NCBI GenBank assembly: GCA_023014485.1 | Contig: JAJOZX010001571.1 | Span: forward strand, 261,001 to 325,000 | Direction of reading: 5' to 3' | Origin: Bathynomus jamesi | Lineage: Eukaryota > Arthropoda > Malacostraca > Isopoda > Cirolanidae | Length of the DNA: 64,000 bases | Shown here: in pieces, positions 32,400 through 44,119 of the stretch | Position numbering within the stretch: the stretch's first letter is position 1 | Layout: the number at the start of each line of letters is the position of its first letter | Made by a program: the position numbers and the translations under genes | The notes under the pieces: generated by a model | Told to the model about the DNA's origin: nothing | Seen by the model: only the letters and a program-made list of their open reading frames with translations | The model's database searches: none

Positions 32400-34250
32400 T
32401 TGGAAGCATAGAGTTTTTTAAGCAAAATTAATGGCTTCACATGTATTTATTACATAAAAGAGAGGAAGTGGCAAGTAATAGTAATAGTGATAACAAATAA
32501 TAATAATAATAATAATAATAGCAATAAAAATAATAACAATACATTTTGTATAAAGTTTACAAAATGTTACATAATTTTAAATTAAATGTTATTTGTCCAG
32601 TATATTGAGTAGAAAATAAATGATGATTGATAAAATATATAAAATAGAATAAATTACGAAATTAAAAGTACTTAATGAAATTAATATAATTCAAATAGTT
32701 CATTATAAAATGAGAACTTCATTTCTTTGATAAAAATGACAGTAGTGAACTTATATATGCGTGGAAATTGCATTCCACACATCTGTTCCATTGAAAAAGA
32801 GTGCATATCTTGCAGCTTCTAGTGTATATTTAGGTTTGTGTATAAAATCACTGAGCACTCTGGCGTTATAACGATTTTGTATTTGATAGTGGTGATTGCT
32901 CTTTGAATGGGTGATGTATGTCGGTTTTTGTTGATAACTTTGAACATATTTACAGCAACTTTGAATTTGTATAAGTCATTTAGTTTTAAAATATTTAGCT
33001 CTTTAAACATTGGGGAAGTATGATTTTGTCTGTTGTCATTATTCGAGAGAGTTCGCAGACATTTTTTTAAGAATTACTTCCAAAAGATGTTTTATATATT
33101 TTTTTTGAGCTACCCCTAGGGCTGGGCATCCGGGATCCCGGAAGTAAAGTAGACAGCTCATTTCCCGGGAAAACTGTCATCGATCCCGGGATTTCCCGGC
33201 ATTCTATTTTCAGGGGAGACTTTTAAACAGTTTTATTATGAGGCATATTTATTTCATGCAAAGGCTTTACAAAGTTTGCTTTGCAAAGTTTTCGTTCACC
33301 TGTTTTTTAAACTTTGAAAACCGTTTTCGCTTGAGTATGGGGTGAAATAATATCCCGGGATCCCGGATACCCAGCCCTAGCTACCGCATACTGCAATGCA
33401 ATATAATAACTGTGGATGGATGAAGAAATAATATAAGGTAAGGAGTGCGTTTTGAGGAAGGGTCTTTCATAGTTTAAATAATATGAAGAGAAATCTTGAT
33501 ATTTTGGATTTGATACGTTGTACTGTACATGACTTTTGAAATTTAGTTTTTCGTCTAAATTAATGACAAGTACTTTACCCTCATTCACCCTTGCAAGCGT
33601 AGTATTCCCAGTTTTTATTTGTCGTAATGATCATATAAGATGACTTTGTCAGGTTCAATAAAAGATAATTAGCACACATCCATTTATACACATTTTCTAA
33701 TTGCCTGTTCGTTCCATGAATCAGGAATTCTGAGTTATGATGGAAAGAAGTAAGCGTGGTATTATCTGCGCATTATACCCAAATTAATGTAGTTGACAGA
33801 TGAAAATTGTTAAGGTGAATTAGAAATAGTAATGGGCCAAGAATAGAGCCTTGTGTGACTCCACTAGTTAGCATCGTCTTGGGGATAAATTATCTTTTAA
33901 CCTGATGTACTGATAACGATTTGACAAATGTAATTTAAACCAACTGAGCATATTTCCTCTTATTCTATTTATGTGAAGTTTATTCAATAAGATTTCATGC
34001 GAAAGTGTATCAAATGCTTTTGACAAGTCGAGGAAGATCAAGGTAGTGTTTTTTGCTGTTTAAGTTCTGATACACATTTTCTAATAGCATGTTTATGGCA
34101 CCTTCCGTTGTATTTCCACCTCTAAACCCAAATTGTGTTTGGATAAAATATCGTATTTCATAAAGAATTTAGTACGTTTCTTATACTGAACAATATTTTT
34201 TCAGATACTGTTCTTAAAGTTGGCAACACGGAAATGGGGCCATAATTGTA
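32400..34250 (-). pseudogene. LINE B fragment, minus strand, old
   Basis: From 34140 down: a GFRGGNTTEGAINML-like block, a degenerate SILGPLLFLIHLNNF, a YYADN-type active-site remnant, then KVLVINLDEKLNFKSHVQY (33588-33500) and the C-terminal FKELNILKLNDLYKFKVAVNM (33010-32940). The last also occurs in the LINE at 47645-50095 (LFKELNLLKLNDIN), so they are the same group. It ends in a (TTA)n-like tract near 32500. Interrupted by a hAT-type MITE at 33117-33379. Heavily decayed. Confidence 0.65.
33117..33379. mobile_element. Non-autonomous hAT MITE
   Basis: A 263-bp element with ends TAGGGCTGGGCATCCGGGAT and, inverted, TAGGGCTGGGTATCCGGGAT. Flanked by GCTACCCC (33109-33116) and GCTACCGC (33380-33387), an 8-bp TSD with one mismatch. 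Several CCCGGGA repeats lie inside. No coding capacity. Ends and TSD are typical of hAT. Confidence 0.8.
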
Positions 34251-34299
34251 AGAAGTATGGGCGCAAAATGGACGAGTGCAAGAATGTTGCAATGTAATG

Positions 34300-34640
34300 T
34301 TGATCAATGTTGCAAGAGGTTATGCAATGAAGGGGGAGGGGCTATGCAATGAAGAGGGAGGGGGTTATGCAATGAAGGGGGAAGGGGTTATGCAACAAAT
34401 CAATGCTGCAAAGGGGGAGGTGGTTATGCAATGAAGGGGGAAGGGGGTTATGCAACAAATCAATGCTGCAAAGGGGGAGGGGGAGGGAGCTTTGGGGGAG
34501 AAGGTGGGATGTCCTCATCCCACAAAGGGAAACCTAACCTAAGCCTTGACCTAAGAAGGAGAGAGGGGTGTTCGCCCTCCTCCAGCCAGACACATAATGA
34601 GAGTTCATCTGAGCGCCCGCTGTCTTATAAGGTGTAAATC
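34300..34640 (+). repeat. Inverted repeat arm A (left), GTTATGCAATGAAGGGGGAG units
   Basis: Several units of GTTATGCAATGAAGGGGGA and GTTATGCAACAAATCAATGC, then GAAGGTGGGATGTCCTCA, AAAGGGAAACCTAACCTAAG and CATAATGAGAGTTCATC. The same ordered blocks occur inverted at 59130-59480. It could be part of the Polinton copy 2 terminal inverted repeat or a dispersed repeat. A third, weaker relative lies at about 53560-53680 (GTTGATCAATGTTGCAA on the - strand). Confidence 0.55.
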
Positions 34641-34649
34641 AGCCAGTTG

Positions 34650-34975
34650 GCTTAATCCACCAGTTGGCTTAGAAGGCTTAATCTGACTTAGAAGACGTAA
34701 ATGACTTGTTCAGGTGTACATTATTAGGGTTGAGTTGCCAGATTGCGCTATTTATTTAATTAAAGCATATATTCTTGACAGTTGGCTTAGAAATCCGTCA
34801 GTCGGTTTAGAAGGCTTAATCTGGCTTAGAAAGCGTAAATGGTTTGTTCAGGTGTACATTATTAGGGTTGGGTTGCCAGATAGCGCTATTTATTTAATTA
34901 ATGTATATATTCTTGACAGTTGGCTTAGAAATCCGTCAGTCGGTTTAGAATGCGTAACCAGCCATTTGGTATATA
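34650..34975 (+). repeat. 137-bp direct repeat, about 2.3 units
   Basis: TTGTTCAGGTGTACATTATT occurs at about 34706 and 34843. The intervening text (CTTGACAGTTGGCTTAGAAA, TCCGTCAGTCGGTTTAGAA) is repeated nearly unchanged. Shorter GTTGGCTTA units precede it. Confidence 0.85.
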
Positions 34976-35326
34976 TATAATTAAATAATAATATCTTTTA
35001 TATATACAACCAAAAGAATTAAATAAAACACCATTACATCATTCTGTTTATTTAGACGAATTATTAGAATCAATTTCATGAAATATATAGAAAATAAATA
35101 TACAATCCTATACAAACGATGGAACATATATGATCAAGAAAATAAAATAATAAATAATAATAGTATAAGAAATACGAACGAGGAATATATATAATAAAAA
35201 AAAAAATAATATAATACAAAACGATGGAGTATAACCATCAATATAACAGTAAAGGAGAAATATATACACAATTATATTAAATAATTAAATATATTGAAAA
35301 TAAATATACACCAAAATACATACACT
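34976..35326. other. AT-rich sequence, candidate inner part of Polinton copy 2 left terminus
   Basis: No gene. ATTTCATGAAATATATAG followed by AAAATAAATA (about 35070) and TATAAGAAATACGAACGA (about 35166) recur inverted at about 58545-58420. That suggests matching inverted repeats, though AT-richness makes this weak. Confidence 0.4.
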
Positions 35327-35679
35327 TCATCGTCTGCGCTTAACTAAAACACTAAACTCGCACGTAATCGAGTCTACAGTCACGTCATTATTGCTTTGCA
35401 CAATGCAGTAAACACGATTTAACATTATTTCACCGCTCAAGTTAGAGGGATACCTATACTCGATGCAAATGGCCTTTATATCGTTCAATACTATTTTTGT
35501 GCCTACTTTACATTCGGTTGGCAAGTTATCTTTAAACACGGCTAGAATACATTCAAAAGTACCCACAAGAGGTCATCGTTAGCCACAATATCATTATTAA
35601 ATACAAGTTTATGAACACTCCTTTCCAATCGAGGGTTTATTCTTACCTTTACAATCGTGAACTCTTCTTCACAATGCAT
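35327..35679 (-). pseudogene. Conserved small Polinton gene Z
   Basis: ATG at 35679 begins MHCEEEFTIVKVRINPRLER; the frame shifts at about 35570 and then continues (GTFECILAVFKDNLPTE, VLNDIKAICIEYRYPS, SITCEFSVLVKRRR) to a stop at 35327. About 115 residues, mainly beta-strand-like, with a basic C-terminal tail. I do not recognise it. It follows gene Y on the same strand. No copy 1 counterpart is visible because the LINE begins there. Confidence 0.5.
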
Positions 35680-35699
35680 AGCGGCAGTTGAAATAATTT

Positions 35700-36399
35700 T
35701 CTAAGAAGTAACGACAGTTGCTCATTATATAAAGAAATAGTTTTTCAGGGTGAACGGTGTAGATGAGCTCAGCCCTGTACCGCTCAAGTTCTTTGTACGA
35801 AAGTTAATGATATTTCAAAGAGTGTAAACCTTTTAAATAAGCATCCAGCTCTAGACCATTCTCGGCTTGTTCAGCACTACACTCGGTAAACCCGTCGAGC
35901 AGAGCCGTGTATGCGTATTCAAGAACCGTATCAAAATAAAGCATATCCGTAATACGCGCGTCTAATATAGGCTTCAGCTTGCGGAAACCGACGATTTCAA
36001 ACATTCTGTCGAGGATGAAGCGGTTTCGCGTAGGGACAAGAACGTTATTATCAGAAGCATTCTTCCACATCAGTCGTATATCAGTGTATGGCTGATCGTT
36101 ATTTATACAAAACATACAAACAATGGCATATGAGGGGTATCACTAATCTGCTCTCTTCTTGTACCTACACCTGCAGGAATTTTATAACAATCCTCACTCC
36201 AATTCTCAACTACCACAAAGACTCTATTCATCTCCTTAACACTTAAATAAACAACATTCCGTTTACCAGAGTTTGTTTGTCTACAAGTCGTTTGAAGTAC
36301 AAGGTTAATGGCACCGGTTTTACGCCTGGACACGCGCAATGACTTCGTCACGGACACATCGTACACGGCATTGAGAATGCTGCTCAAAGGAAGTTCCAT
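35700..36399 (-). pseudogene. Conserved Polinton gene Y (copy 2)
   Basis: ATG at 36399 begins MELPLSSILNAVYDVSV. The order of blocks equals copy 1: SGKRNVVYLSVKEMNRVFV, DIRLMWKNASDNN, MFEIVGFRKLKPILDARI, EYAYTALLDGFTEC, then a decayed end near 35700. A frameshift near 36110 (inside PHMPLFVC) and another near 35812 break it. Family unknown. Conservation of the same start and length in two independent copies supports a real gene. Confidence 0.62.
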
Positions 36400-36439
36400 C
36401 GTATTCGAGGAGTGCACATCCAGTCGGTTCAAGCTCTGA

Positions 36440-36718
36440 GATGACTATGAGCCACAGGCGAACGGATCGGCTCGACGGGAGGAGTGAGTCACACCATAAG
36501 CAGAAGAAACGTGCACGGCGTTGTTCCAACGTGAATACTTGTATCCCATTATACTGGGTAGGTGGTTTGAGAAATTTTCCGATACATGAAGCAATACCGG
36601 TTTTAATGTTTTATCACTCCCACTCCCCAGAATACGCACCAGACATTTTCGTTCAGGGGGTATTTCACGAACTAAACACATTTTATTCACATTCCGGCGC
36701 ACTATTTGATAGAAACAT
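36440..36718 (-). pseudogene. Polinton gene X, distal part (copy 2)
   Basis: Reads MCLVREIPPERKCLVRILGS from about 36678 and continues to about 36445 (KTLKPVLLHVSENFSNHL). Matches copy 1 at 14378-14490. It is separated from the proximal part (38946-38345) by the solo LTR. Confidence 0.5.
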
Positions 36719-38338
36719 TGTTGTGCGCAAGTTTTTTACTTAGGTACTGCGCACCTTTATTTCTTTTACAACTTCTGACACCATTTATGTTGTGCCCAAC
36801 TCTTTTATTTATTTATGGTGCTGGACACCCTTTTAATTATGTTAATTCACTTCACTGACACCCTTTAGGTTGGGCGCTACCCTTTAATTCTATTTCAAAT
36901 TATTTCTTACGCTCGTGTTCTTTGCGTTCAGGATGACTCGACCTATCCAGACGGATGGCCCTTTAAATTGATAGGTGTAAGTTCCTTCGGCTTACTGAAA
37001 GCCTACTTTGGATTTCAAACTTTAAATTTTAAGTTACCTTCAGCTTACAAGAGAGGCCTATTGCAAGGTGGCAGAGAAACGACACGCTCCCTCTTATAAA
37101 GTTTATTCAATTTCACTCAAATTAGTACATAAATTCAAAGTAATAGGCTGATGGATGATTATTATCAATTTTGCTTACAATAAAATCCAGTTATTAATTT
37201 AACGAAAAGTTTCACAAGTCTTTTAGTCTACAAAATCATTTATACAGAGGGGCTTTTTATTTTCCATGTAACAATAAAACTTAGCACTAAATGAAATTTT
37301 CAAAATCGACAAAGGAATTTGAAAGAATGAATTACTTACAAAATTTAGAAGTTATTCTCAACAGTTCTGCGCGAGTCCCGCAGATTTATTTCCAGAACAA
37401 AACAAACCCAAAAACCAAAAGAGTCCCAAATAATTTTAGATTCCTTCCCAAAATTATTGACGGGTCATGCACAATAGGTCGCAAACTTACAGTTTTAACC
37501 TTCAACTTGAACCCAATTACGTTCATTGAAAATTCACAAAACTCTTGGTCTGCTGGCTAACCTAAATTAAGGTATTCTGACTAAATTCTCTTTTACAGTC
37601 GCTAACACTAAGTTCTTATACGCAAGTTCGCGTAAATGACGGCGATTCAAACTTTAAGTACAATCGTGACAATTTTACTTCAATTTAGAAATTTCTATTT
37701 TACCACAAGTCTAAAGAATTACTTGAGCCACTGTTAACTTTCGGAGGAACGACTACAACTGATTTGAAACTCTAAGTTCCACCTCAGAATTACAAAAACT
37801 CCTCCCTTTGGTGTCTAAAGGGCCTATCAAAACCAATTTCATTACATGACATCATTCGTACAAAAATTACTGATCTTCTATTGGCTCTAATCTCAACTTC
37901 GTTCCATTCCACGCTCCGCCTTTCTTAACGAAATTTTCAAATTAAAATTTGAAAATTTAAATTTTAAATTTAAAAATTTAAAACAAAACTTTTAAATTTC
38001 GCTCGAGGGCTTACCTCAGACGAAACCACGAATAAACAAAACCGACACCTTACAAGGTTCAAAATGAAAACGGACTCTTAAGCTATATTTGCCCTTTGAA
38101 CTTCTACCATAAATCTACCCAAGACTGTCAAACGATAAGTTCTCTTCTCTGATTACACACTCAGCCTTTGGTTATACTCAGGGCATCGGTACTCTTTACT
38201 TTGGTCGGTGTTCATTTTAAAATGTTTAAATTTTCACGCGAAATTAAATCGATTTCAAAATCACTTCACTCTTTCTTTCTACCCTTTTTATTTACATTTT
38301 GATATGAGATTTTCGCATACAAATTGACCGGCACAACA
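36719..38338 (+). mobile_element. Probable solo LTR (retrotransposon) within gene X
   Basis: A 1620-bp insertion relative to Polinton copy 1. It begins TGTTGTGCGC and ends GGCACAACA, i.e. TG...CA ends with an 8-bp imperfect inverted repeat. The flanks are ACAT and TCAT, compatible with a 4-5 bp TSD with one change. It contains no gag/pol coding; an AATAAA lies at about 37271. A 90-codon + frame inside (37291-37560) is not recognisable. The solo-LTR reading is inference from ends and lack of coding. Confidence 0.5.
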
Positions 38339-38344
38339 TCATAT

Positions 38345-38946
38345 GACCATATTTTTTTCTTTTTACTTAGCATACGAAACTCGTCTCTAAATTATGTTAA
38401 ATACTCATGCAGGCCTTTAGCCACAACTTCACTACAAACCTCGTCATGATATATATTAATGTAGTGTTAAAAATACTTAAGATTCTCCATGATGACAAGA
38501 TTTACATTCTCAGTCGCAGGTTACGAGTAGTCGGTATGATGCATGACATAATACCGCTTGTCGCACCACTCATCAACAAGACTCACTAACCATAACCGTT
38601 GTTTCTCTTCTGCATGTGTTGTTTTTTCCACTTCACGTTATATGTAAGCTTTTATAAAGTTTAGTCCTACAACATAGTTCAGTACATCACTTGTACCACG
38701 AAATCCTGCAATACTCTCGCCAGAATAGCCGTAGCGTATTTGTAACTCTTGTTCCTTCGCACGAGTAAATGTAGCCTTAAAAGTATCAAAGGAGGGTGGA
38801 ATAGGGAGCCATTCAGTAACCTTATCTTCACACTTTTCCGAATACCACTTCATAAACGTCGAACACGCAATATGAAAAGTAGCCATTACTATTTTTCGTC
38901 TACGTGGGAAAATACACATCTGAGACCCAAGGCTTGCAGCGATCAA
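38345..38946 (-). pseudogene. Conserved Polinton gene X, proximal part (copy 2)
   Basis: ATG at about 38886 begins MATFHIACSTFMKWYSEK. The frame stays open to 38638 (PSFDTFKATFTRAKEQ, RYGYSGESIAGFRGT, NYVVGLNFIKAYI) and continues past a stop with VSLVDEWCDKRYYVM and ENVNLVIMENLKYF. This uninterrupted stretch is the reference that shows where the hAT-like and MULE insertions entered copy 1. Function unknown. It lies about 320 bp downstream of PolB and is probably co-oriented with it for a reason. Confidence 0.6.
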
Positions 38947-39207
38947 CTGAGCACGCAGGGAAGAGATATGCCCAGGTAGTAGCAGGTGTCACGTGACCGA
39001 TCATACAGGTGGGTGCAGCTTAGAACTTTCTCCTGTACACACGCTGGGCGGAGCTTAGAATTTTCTCCTGTACACACACAAACACAAATGAGAAAGTGAA
39101 ACGCAATTGAAACATGATTTATTTAATAAACGAAATATTCGAGGTATATATATTTACAAATACGTGTAATAAATAAACATATCGTTAACAACAGACATAT
39201 ATAACAA

Positions 39208-42200
39208 TCAAAGATTATGGTATCCAAAGGGTACGGTATCATAGGTACCAGGCACTTGGTAACGTTTCCTATAGGTGTTACGGCACATTTTTGTACACCT
39301 AAGCTCCTTCACGCCTCCCAGCTTCTGCGCCCGAAAATTGTGGGTCCCCACAGTTAGTTGGGATGGCTGGTCGCCATCATCTTCATCCAAGCACACTAGA
39401 TCCTTCAACGAATCAAAGTTAACGACCCGCCAATTGGCCTAGTTGAGCGTGATACCCTTAGCCTTCACGATATATGTCATATCCTCCCCCACCCTCACCC
39501 GTACCCCATAAGTTTTGGCCCTGTTGAGAAAAAACAGTCGGCGTATGCGATGTCTCCATACTCATCCTTGATCTCATCAGTCAACTCTCCCAGGAATTCG
39601 CCAATAGGAGGCATGTATTCACTCTCCATCACTGTGAATATCACACTATCTGTATCGGCGTACAACCCCTCCCCCCAAGAGAATGCAATAGGCCCCAAAG
39701 TTTGATGCGTGCGTAGGCCGTTGTGAAGCTGGCTACAGGTATGTTTGTAACCCGTGAGGTATCTGTTGCCAATTCGGTATTGTTGTACTTTATTATGTAA
39801 GTATTACCTACATTCACGATCTCCATGACCTCTTTATCGGGAGCGTTGGCACAATCCCAGACTTCACTATAACTTTGTGCCAAATGAACGTTCCCTTTGC
39901 CAGTATTCTGTGCAAATTTTCCCCAAAGACTGTTTAGACACAACTTTGCAATAAAGCGCTTGCCTGGGTTCTTTACAATTTGGGAACTGTCAAACTGTAT
40001 ACCTTCACGGTCACGGTAACGTTGAATATAAGCCGATTTTTCATCTTCGGTATCGACTCCTCGCGGATACTCTAATGCTTCTACCTTATCCTTCAAAAAA
40101 GCGTTTATATATGGCGTGTAAAGGTTGGGTAGCTTCTGGAACCTCCACACCTCATGTATCTTCAATAGCCATGGCGAACAGCTAGATCCAGCTCAGCGCT
40201 TGTATATACACCTCTGATCTTACGCTTGTTGGTTGTATGATTACATTCCCCATTTTTCTCCTCTGCGCACTTCACGCACATGGGAAACATGAGCTTGTGG
40301 GCAGTAACGACGGGTAAGATCGGCATCCATAAATCGCGTGGGGTGAGCACATCTACCAAAGAAAGGCCGAAATAGTACCCGTTCAAATTTGTTGAGAACA
40401 CCTCGATGCTGGGCAGATCAGGTCCCACCAGTTTTTCAGGTGCACCCACGGGGTACGGATTGTTCTTCATCACGTAGGGATATAAAAAACAGAAGTCGTA
40501 GTATTGTTGTACTTTATTATGTAAGTATTACCTACATTCACGATCTCCATGACCTCTTTATCGGGAGCGTTGGCATAATCCCAGACTTCACTATAACTTT
40601 GTGCCAAATGAACGTTCCCTTTGCCAGTATTCTGTGCAAATTTTCCCCAAAGACTGTTTAGACACAACTTTGCAATAAAGCGATTGCCTGGGTTCTTTAT
40701 AATTTGGGAACTGTCAAGCTGTATACCTTCACGGTCACGGTAACGTTGAATATAAGCCGATTTTTCATCTTCGGTATCGACTCCTCGCGGATACTCTGAT
40801 GCTTCTACCTTATCCTTCAAAAAAGCGTTTATATATGGCGTGTAAAGGTTGGGTAGCTTCTGGAACCTCCACACCTCATGTATCTTCAATAGCCATGGCG
40901 AACAGCTAGATCCAGCTCAGGGCTTGTATATACACCTCTGATCTTACGCTTGTTGGTTGTATAATAACATTCCCCATTTTTCTCCTCTGCGCACTTCACG
41001 CACAGGGGAAACATGAGCTTGTGGTCTGTAACGACGGGTAAGATCGGCATCAATAAATCGCGTGGGGTGAGCACATCTACCAAAGAAAGGCCGAAGTAGG
41101 ACCCGTTCAAATTTGTTGAGAACACCTCGATGGTGGGCAGATCAGGTCCCACCAGTTTTTCAGGTGCACCCACGGGGTACGGATTGTTCTTCATCACGTA
41201 GGGATATAAAAAACAGAAGTCGTAGTAATGGAGTTTCACGCCCTCCGAAGGCGGAAAGTATGCTTGAAGGGATTTGTACGCCCTCCAAACAAGCTATCAC
41301 CGCATTTGAGAGGATCCAGCACCATTGAACGTTTGATCGTGTTTATTTCTTCACGGAACTGATCATCTGTTTCCATCTGTGCATCATAATCATGCTCCCA
41401 CAAGACTTTGTGAGTGAACTGGGAGCCTATAAGTTATCGCGGGTGCGGGTCCACGCAAGATTGTCGGCAGAAGATCTACCGTGGATATCTCCTACGATTC
41501 CACACTCAGTCTTCTCACCAGTCGCAAGGTTTTCGCTTAGATCACCAACCCAAAAAACACGACCATTGACCTTAATAGGTACTTCCACCATGCTGCGGGC
41601 ATGCTTTATGTAAACAAATATCTGCTGCTGTATGTGTATGAGCCAATAAATAGCCTTCTGCCCATAACTGCGGGTATTTTTTCTGTGAATGACGGCTAAG
41701 GTGTCTTTTGGCATGAAGTTATTCTTGAACACCGAAAAACATTGAAGCGATCATCGTTGCGACTTGCAACGGAACGCATTTGAAACGTCTGTGTACATCC
41801 TTCTAAAGGCCTGGAAACATACTCTAAGCACGCGCACATCATTCATGCAATAACGCTCATATTCATCAGCTATATTATAAGGATTAGATTCATTAAAACT
41901 GTTGTATTATCGGTCAAAATGTTCACGTTCATCTGCACTCATACATTCAGAGTTAAAGTAACGTTTGGGTGAAGTAGTTCTACGTAATTCAGAGTTTTGC
42001 TAATGAGGAATGTGTAAGGGAAATATTCTTTTGAAACTTCAGCGGCTTCACCAATCACGTTGGGTAACTTTGCTAATCTACAAGGTATGAATAATAAAGT
42101 GTCTTCAAACTGTACATTACCTCTTATTTGCATCTGTATAAGTTTGTTTCCTCTTTTCAAGGGATCACCTGTAAATATATATCTCAGATGACTCGTGCTC

Positions 42201-44009
42201 AAGCAGCTCCTTATAAAGGAACTCTGTGTCAAATTTTGCACCGTTATGGGCAAGACTATACACAGTTGTTTTTTTGAACTTGTCCGCTAACTTGACAATA
42301 TAGGACACAAAGATTTTCAGAGGGCTATCGTAGGCATTCGTTTTAAAAACGTTTGTCCGTTTACCACATTTGTGACACTCATCACACTCGACATCCATGC
42401 ACTTATCACAGATTGTCTGGCTTACGAGTAAATGTGGAATAACCTCTTTGGTTTCAGCGTTCGTGTATGTTTCTATATCGTAGTACACAGTTATACAAGG
42501 GCTATTTTTAGGCTTAGCGTCTTTCATATAACATACATGCTGTACTCCATCTGCCTTATATTTCTCATGGCATGTAGAACAGTGAATTTCATCACATTTG
42601 TGCTTGAAATTCCCCCAATTATCCATCATATGAAACATACCACATTCACAGATTCTCATTTTCCTGCACGTGCCAATTGATTTATGGAGCTCAAAACAGT
42701 TATTATTGAAAAATGTGCGTATACACACATCACAATCCCTCTTTTCTGATTCAACTTCACGGCTTTCACATTTGGAGCTTTTACACTGCTCACATACCAT
42801 ATGGCAATCTTTACAATGTTTCGCTCTATCATCCGCAAACTCGAGACAACCCTTACACAAATCACGATGTCGTCCATATTTTCGACTTTTATCATAACTC
42901 AGGTAAAGGTCCCTTATATTACGAATGGGCAGATACGTTGTTCCTGACAGCCCTAAAATAAGTATGGGTCTTGTAAGATCACTCACACACTGCTTTCAAA
43001 AACATACACAGTCGTACGACGATCATTCATTCCAAGTACAACTATACGAACATTCATTTCCTGTTCTACACTTCTCTGCTCTTCAGGGCCCATATTACAG
43101 TCAAACTCAAGTTTACAGTCTACAGCTAGTTTACGGGCACGCTCCACTACCGTAGGCAACAAAATGTTTTTGACCCGTGTATTTAGTACAGTAAACGTAC
43201 GGGCCAAGACTACTGCTATACAGCGTTTATATGCCGTCTATAAATAGCCTGAGAATTGAAGTTAAGAGTATAATGTTTGGCACTATGACCCGCAACACAG
43301 AATACACGGTCAATATTTACCGTGCAGTTGTCCATATTGAAGGCTATACAACTTTGAGGGGGGCCTGCATTATACGGCTTAATATATATATACTCTATAT
43401 CTACAGCTGCAAGCGTGTGAGTGGTATTACTACCCAAAAATCATCTACATTCCCGTCATCTGACCCGAACCCGAAGGTCAGCCGCGTTCTGACCTCACGT
43501 TTGTCGCGGTTCTGAAGGGCAAACTCCACAATACGTTCAACTACGCTCCGTGGTCCGTGTTCAACACCATTGATATATATGGATCTAGGATCAATCATGA
43601 CTATATACCGATTTCTAGTGAAGCCTGGGGTGGGGGTAGCGGTGCGCACCAACTCGAATGTTATGCTATCCTCTACAGAACGAGAAGCTGCTGCTGCTGA
43701 TGTGAAGGATGTACCCGGAATTGAACAGGAATAAGGGGGTATATTTGAGGACGGTAAAATTGTGGGGGTTGTGCCGTAAGACGTAGAGGGTTGGGACTCT
43801 ATTACTGGGGGTCTAACAACCGTCGCAATCCTGGCAAGCTTTATACCTGACGTGGAGGGTTCTTCATCATGCTTCCGCTTTGAATTGTCGTGTGCTACAG
43901 ATATCGTTGGTGTAGACTCGGCAGTGAGGATGGAATCTGTGACAATAACTACACTGTCGTCGTGGTCATCTGTAATATCGATGATTGGAGTGCTGTACCT
44001 CATCGTCAT
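39208..44009 (-). pseudogene. Protein-primed family B DNA polymerase, Polinton copy 2 (broken)
   Basis: N-terminal part 44009-43401: Ser/Thr/Pro-rich start, then IVMIDPRSIYINGVEHG and DDFWVVIPLTRLQL. Further pieces are 43437-43216, 43207-42983, 42986-42165 (Cys/His-rich region and exonuclease I YYDIET near 42480), 42253-41939, 41732-41427, 41239-40886 (motif A YYDFCFLYP), 40889-40470 (motif B NPGNRFIAKLCLNSL), a second copy of the A-B region, 39698-39495 (motif C YADTDSVIF) and 39408-39208. Frameshifts occur at most joints. The A-B region is present twice (see 39778-41225), which alone would destroy the palm domain. Starts just 110 bp from the divergent ATPase gene. Confidence 0.88.
39778..41225 (-). 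repeat. 724-bp tandem duplication inside PolB
   Basis: 39778-40501 and 40502-41225 are direct repeats with only scattered differences (for example GGCACAATCC against GGCATAATCC). The junction is at GTAGTA/TATTGTTG. The unit covers motif A through motif B plus part of the thumb side. The high similarity of the two units says it arose after, or late in, the decay of the gene. Confidence 0.92.
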
Positions 44010-44119
44010 TCACGGTTCTTTGGGAGAAGAGAAAGACAAGACTGTAGAATATAAGGATCGTCACTTAAATATTTATTATATTTTGTAAATGACCCATTTA
44101 GGAGTGTGACGTGTTAGAA

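Noticed and set aside
37291..37560. 90-codon + frame as a gene of the LTR or Polinton
   Set aside because: Lies wholly in the insertion absent from copy 1, has no recognisable domain, and has no gag/pol context.
43852..44088. Plus-strand frame before the ATPase
   Set aside because: Antisense to the PolB N-terminal coding region; no start or domain support.
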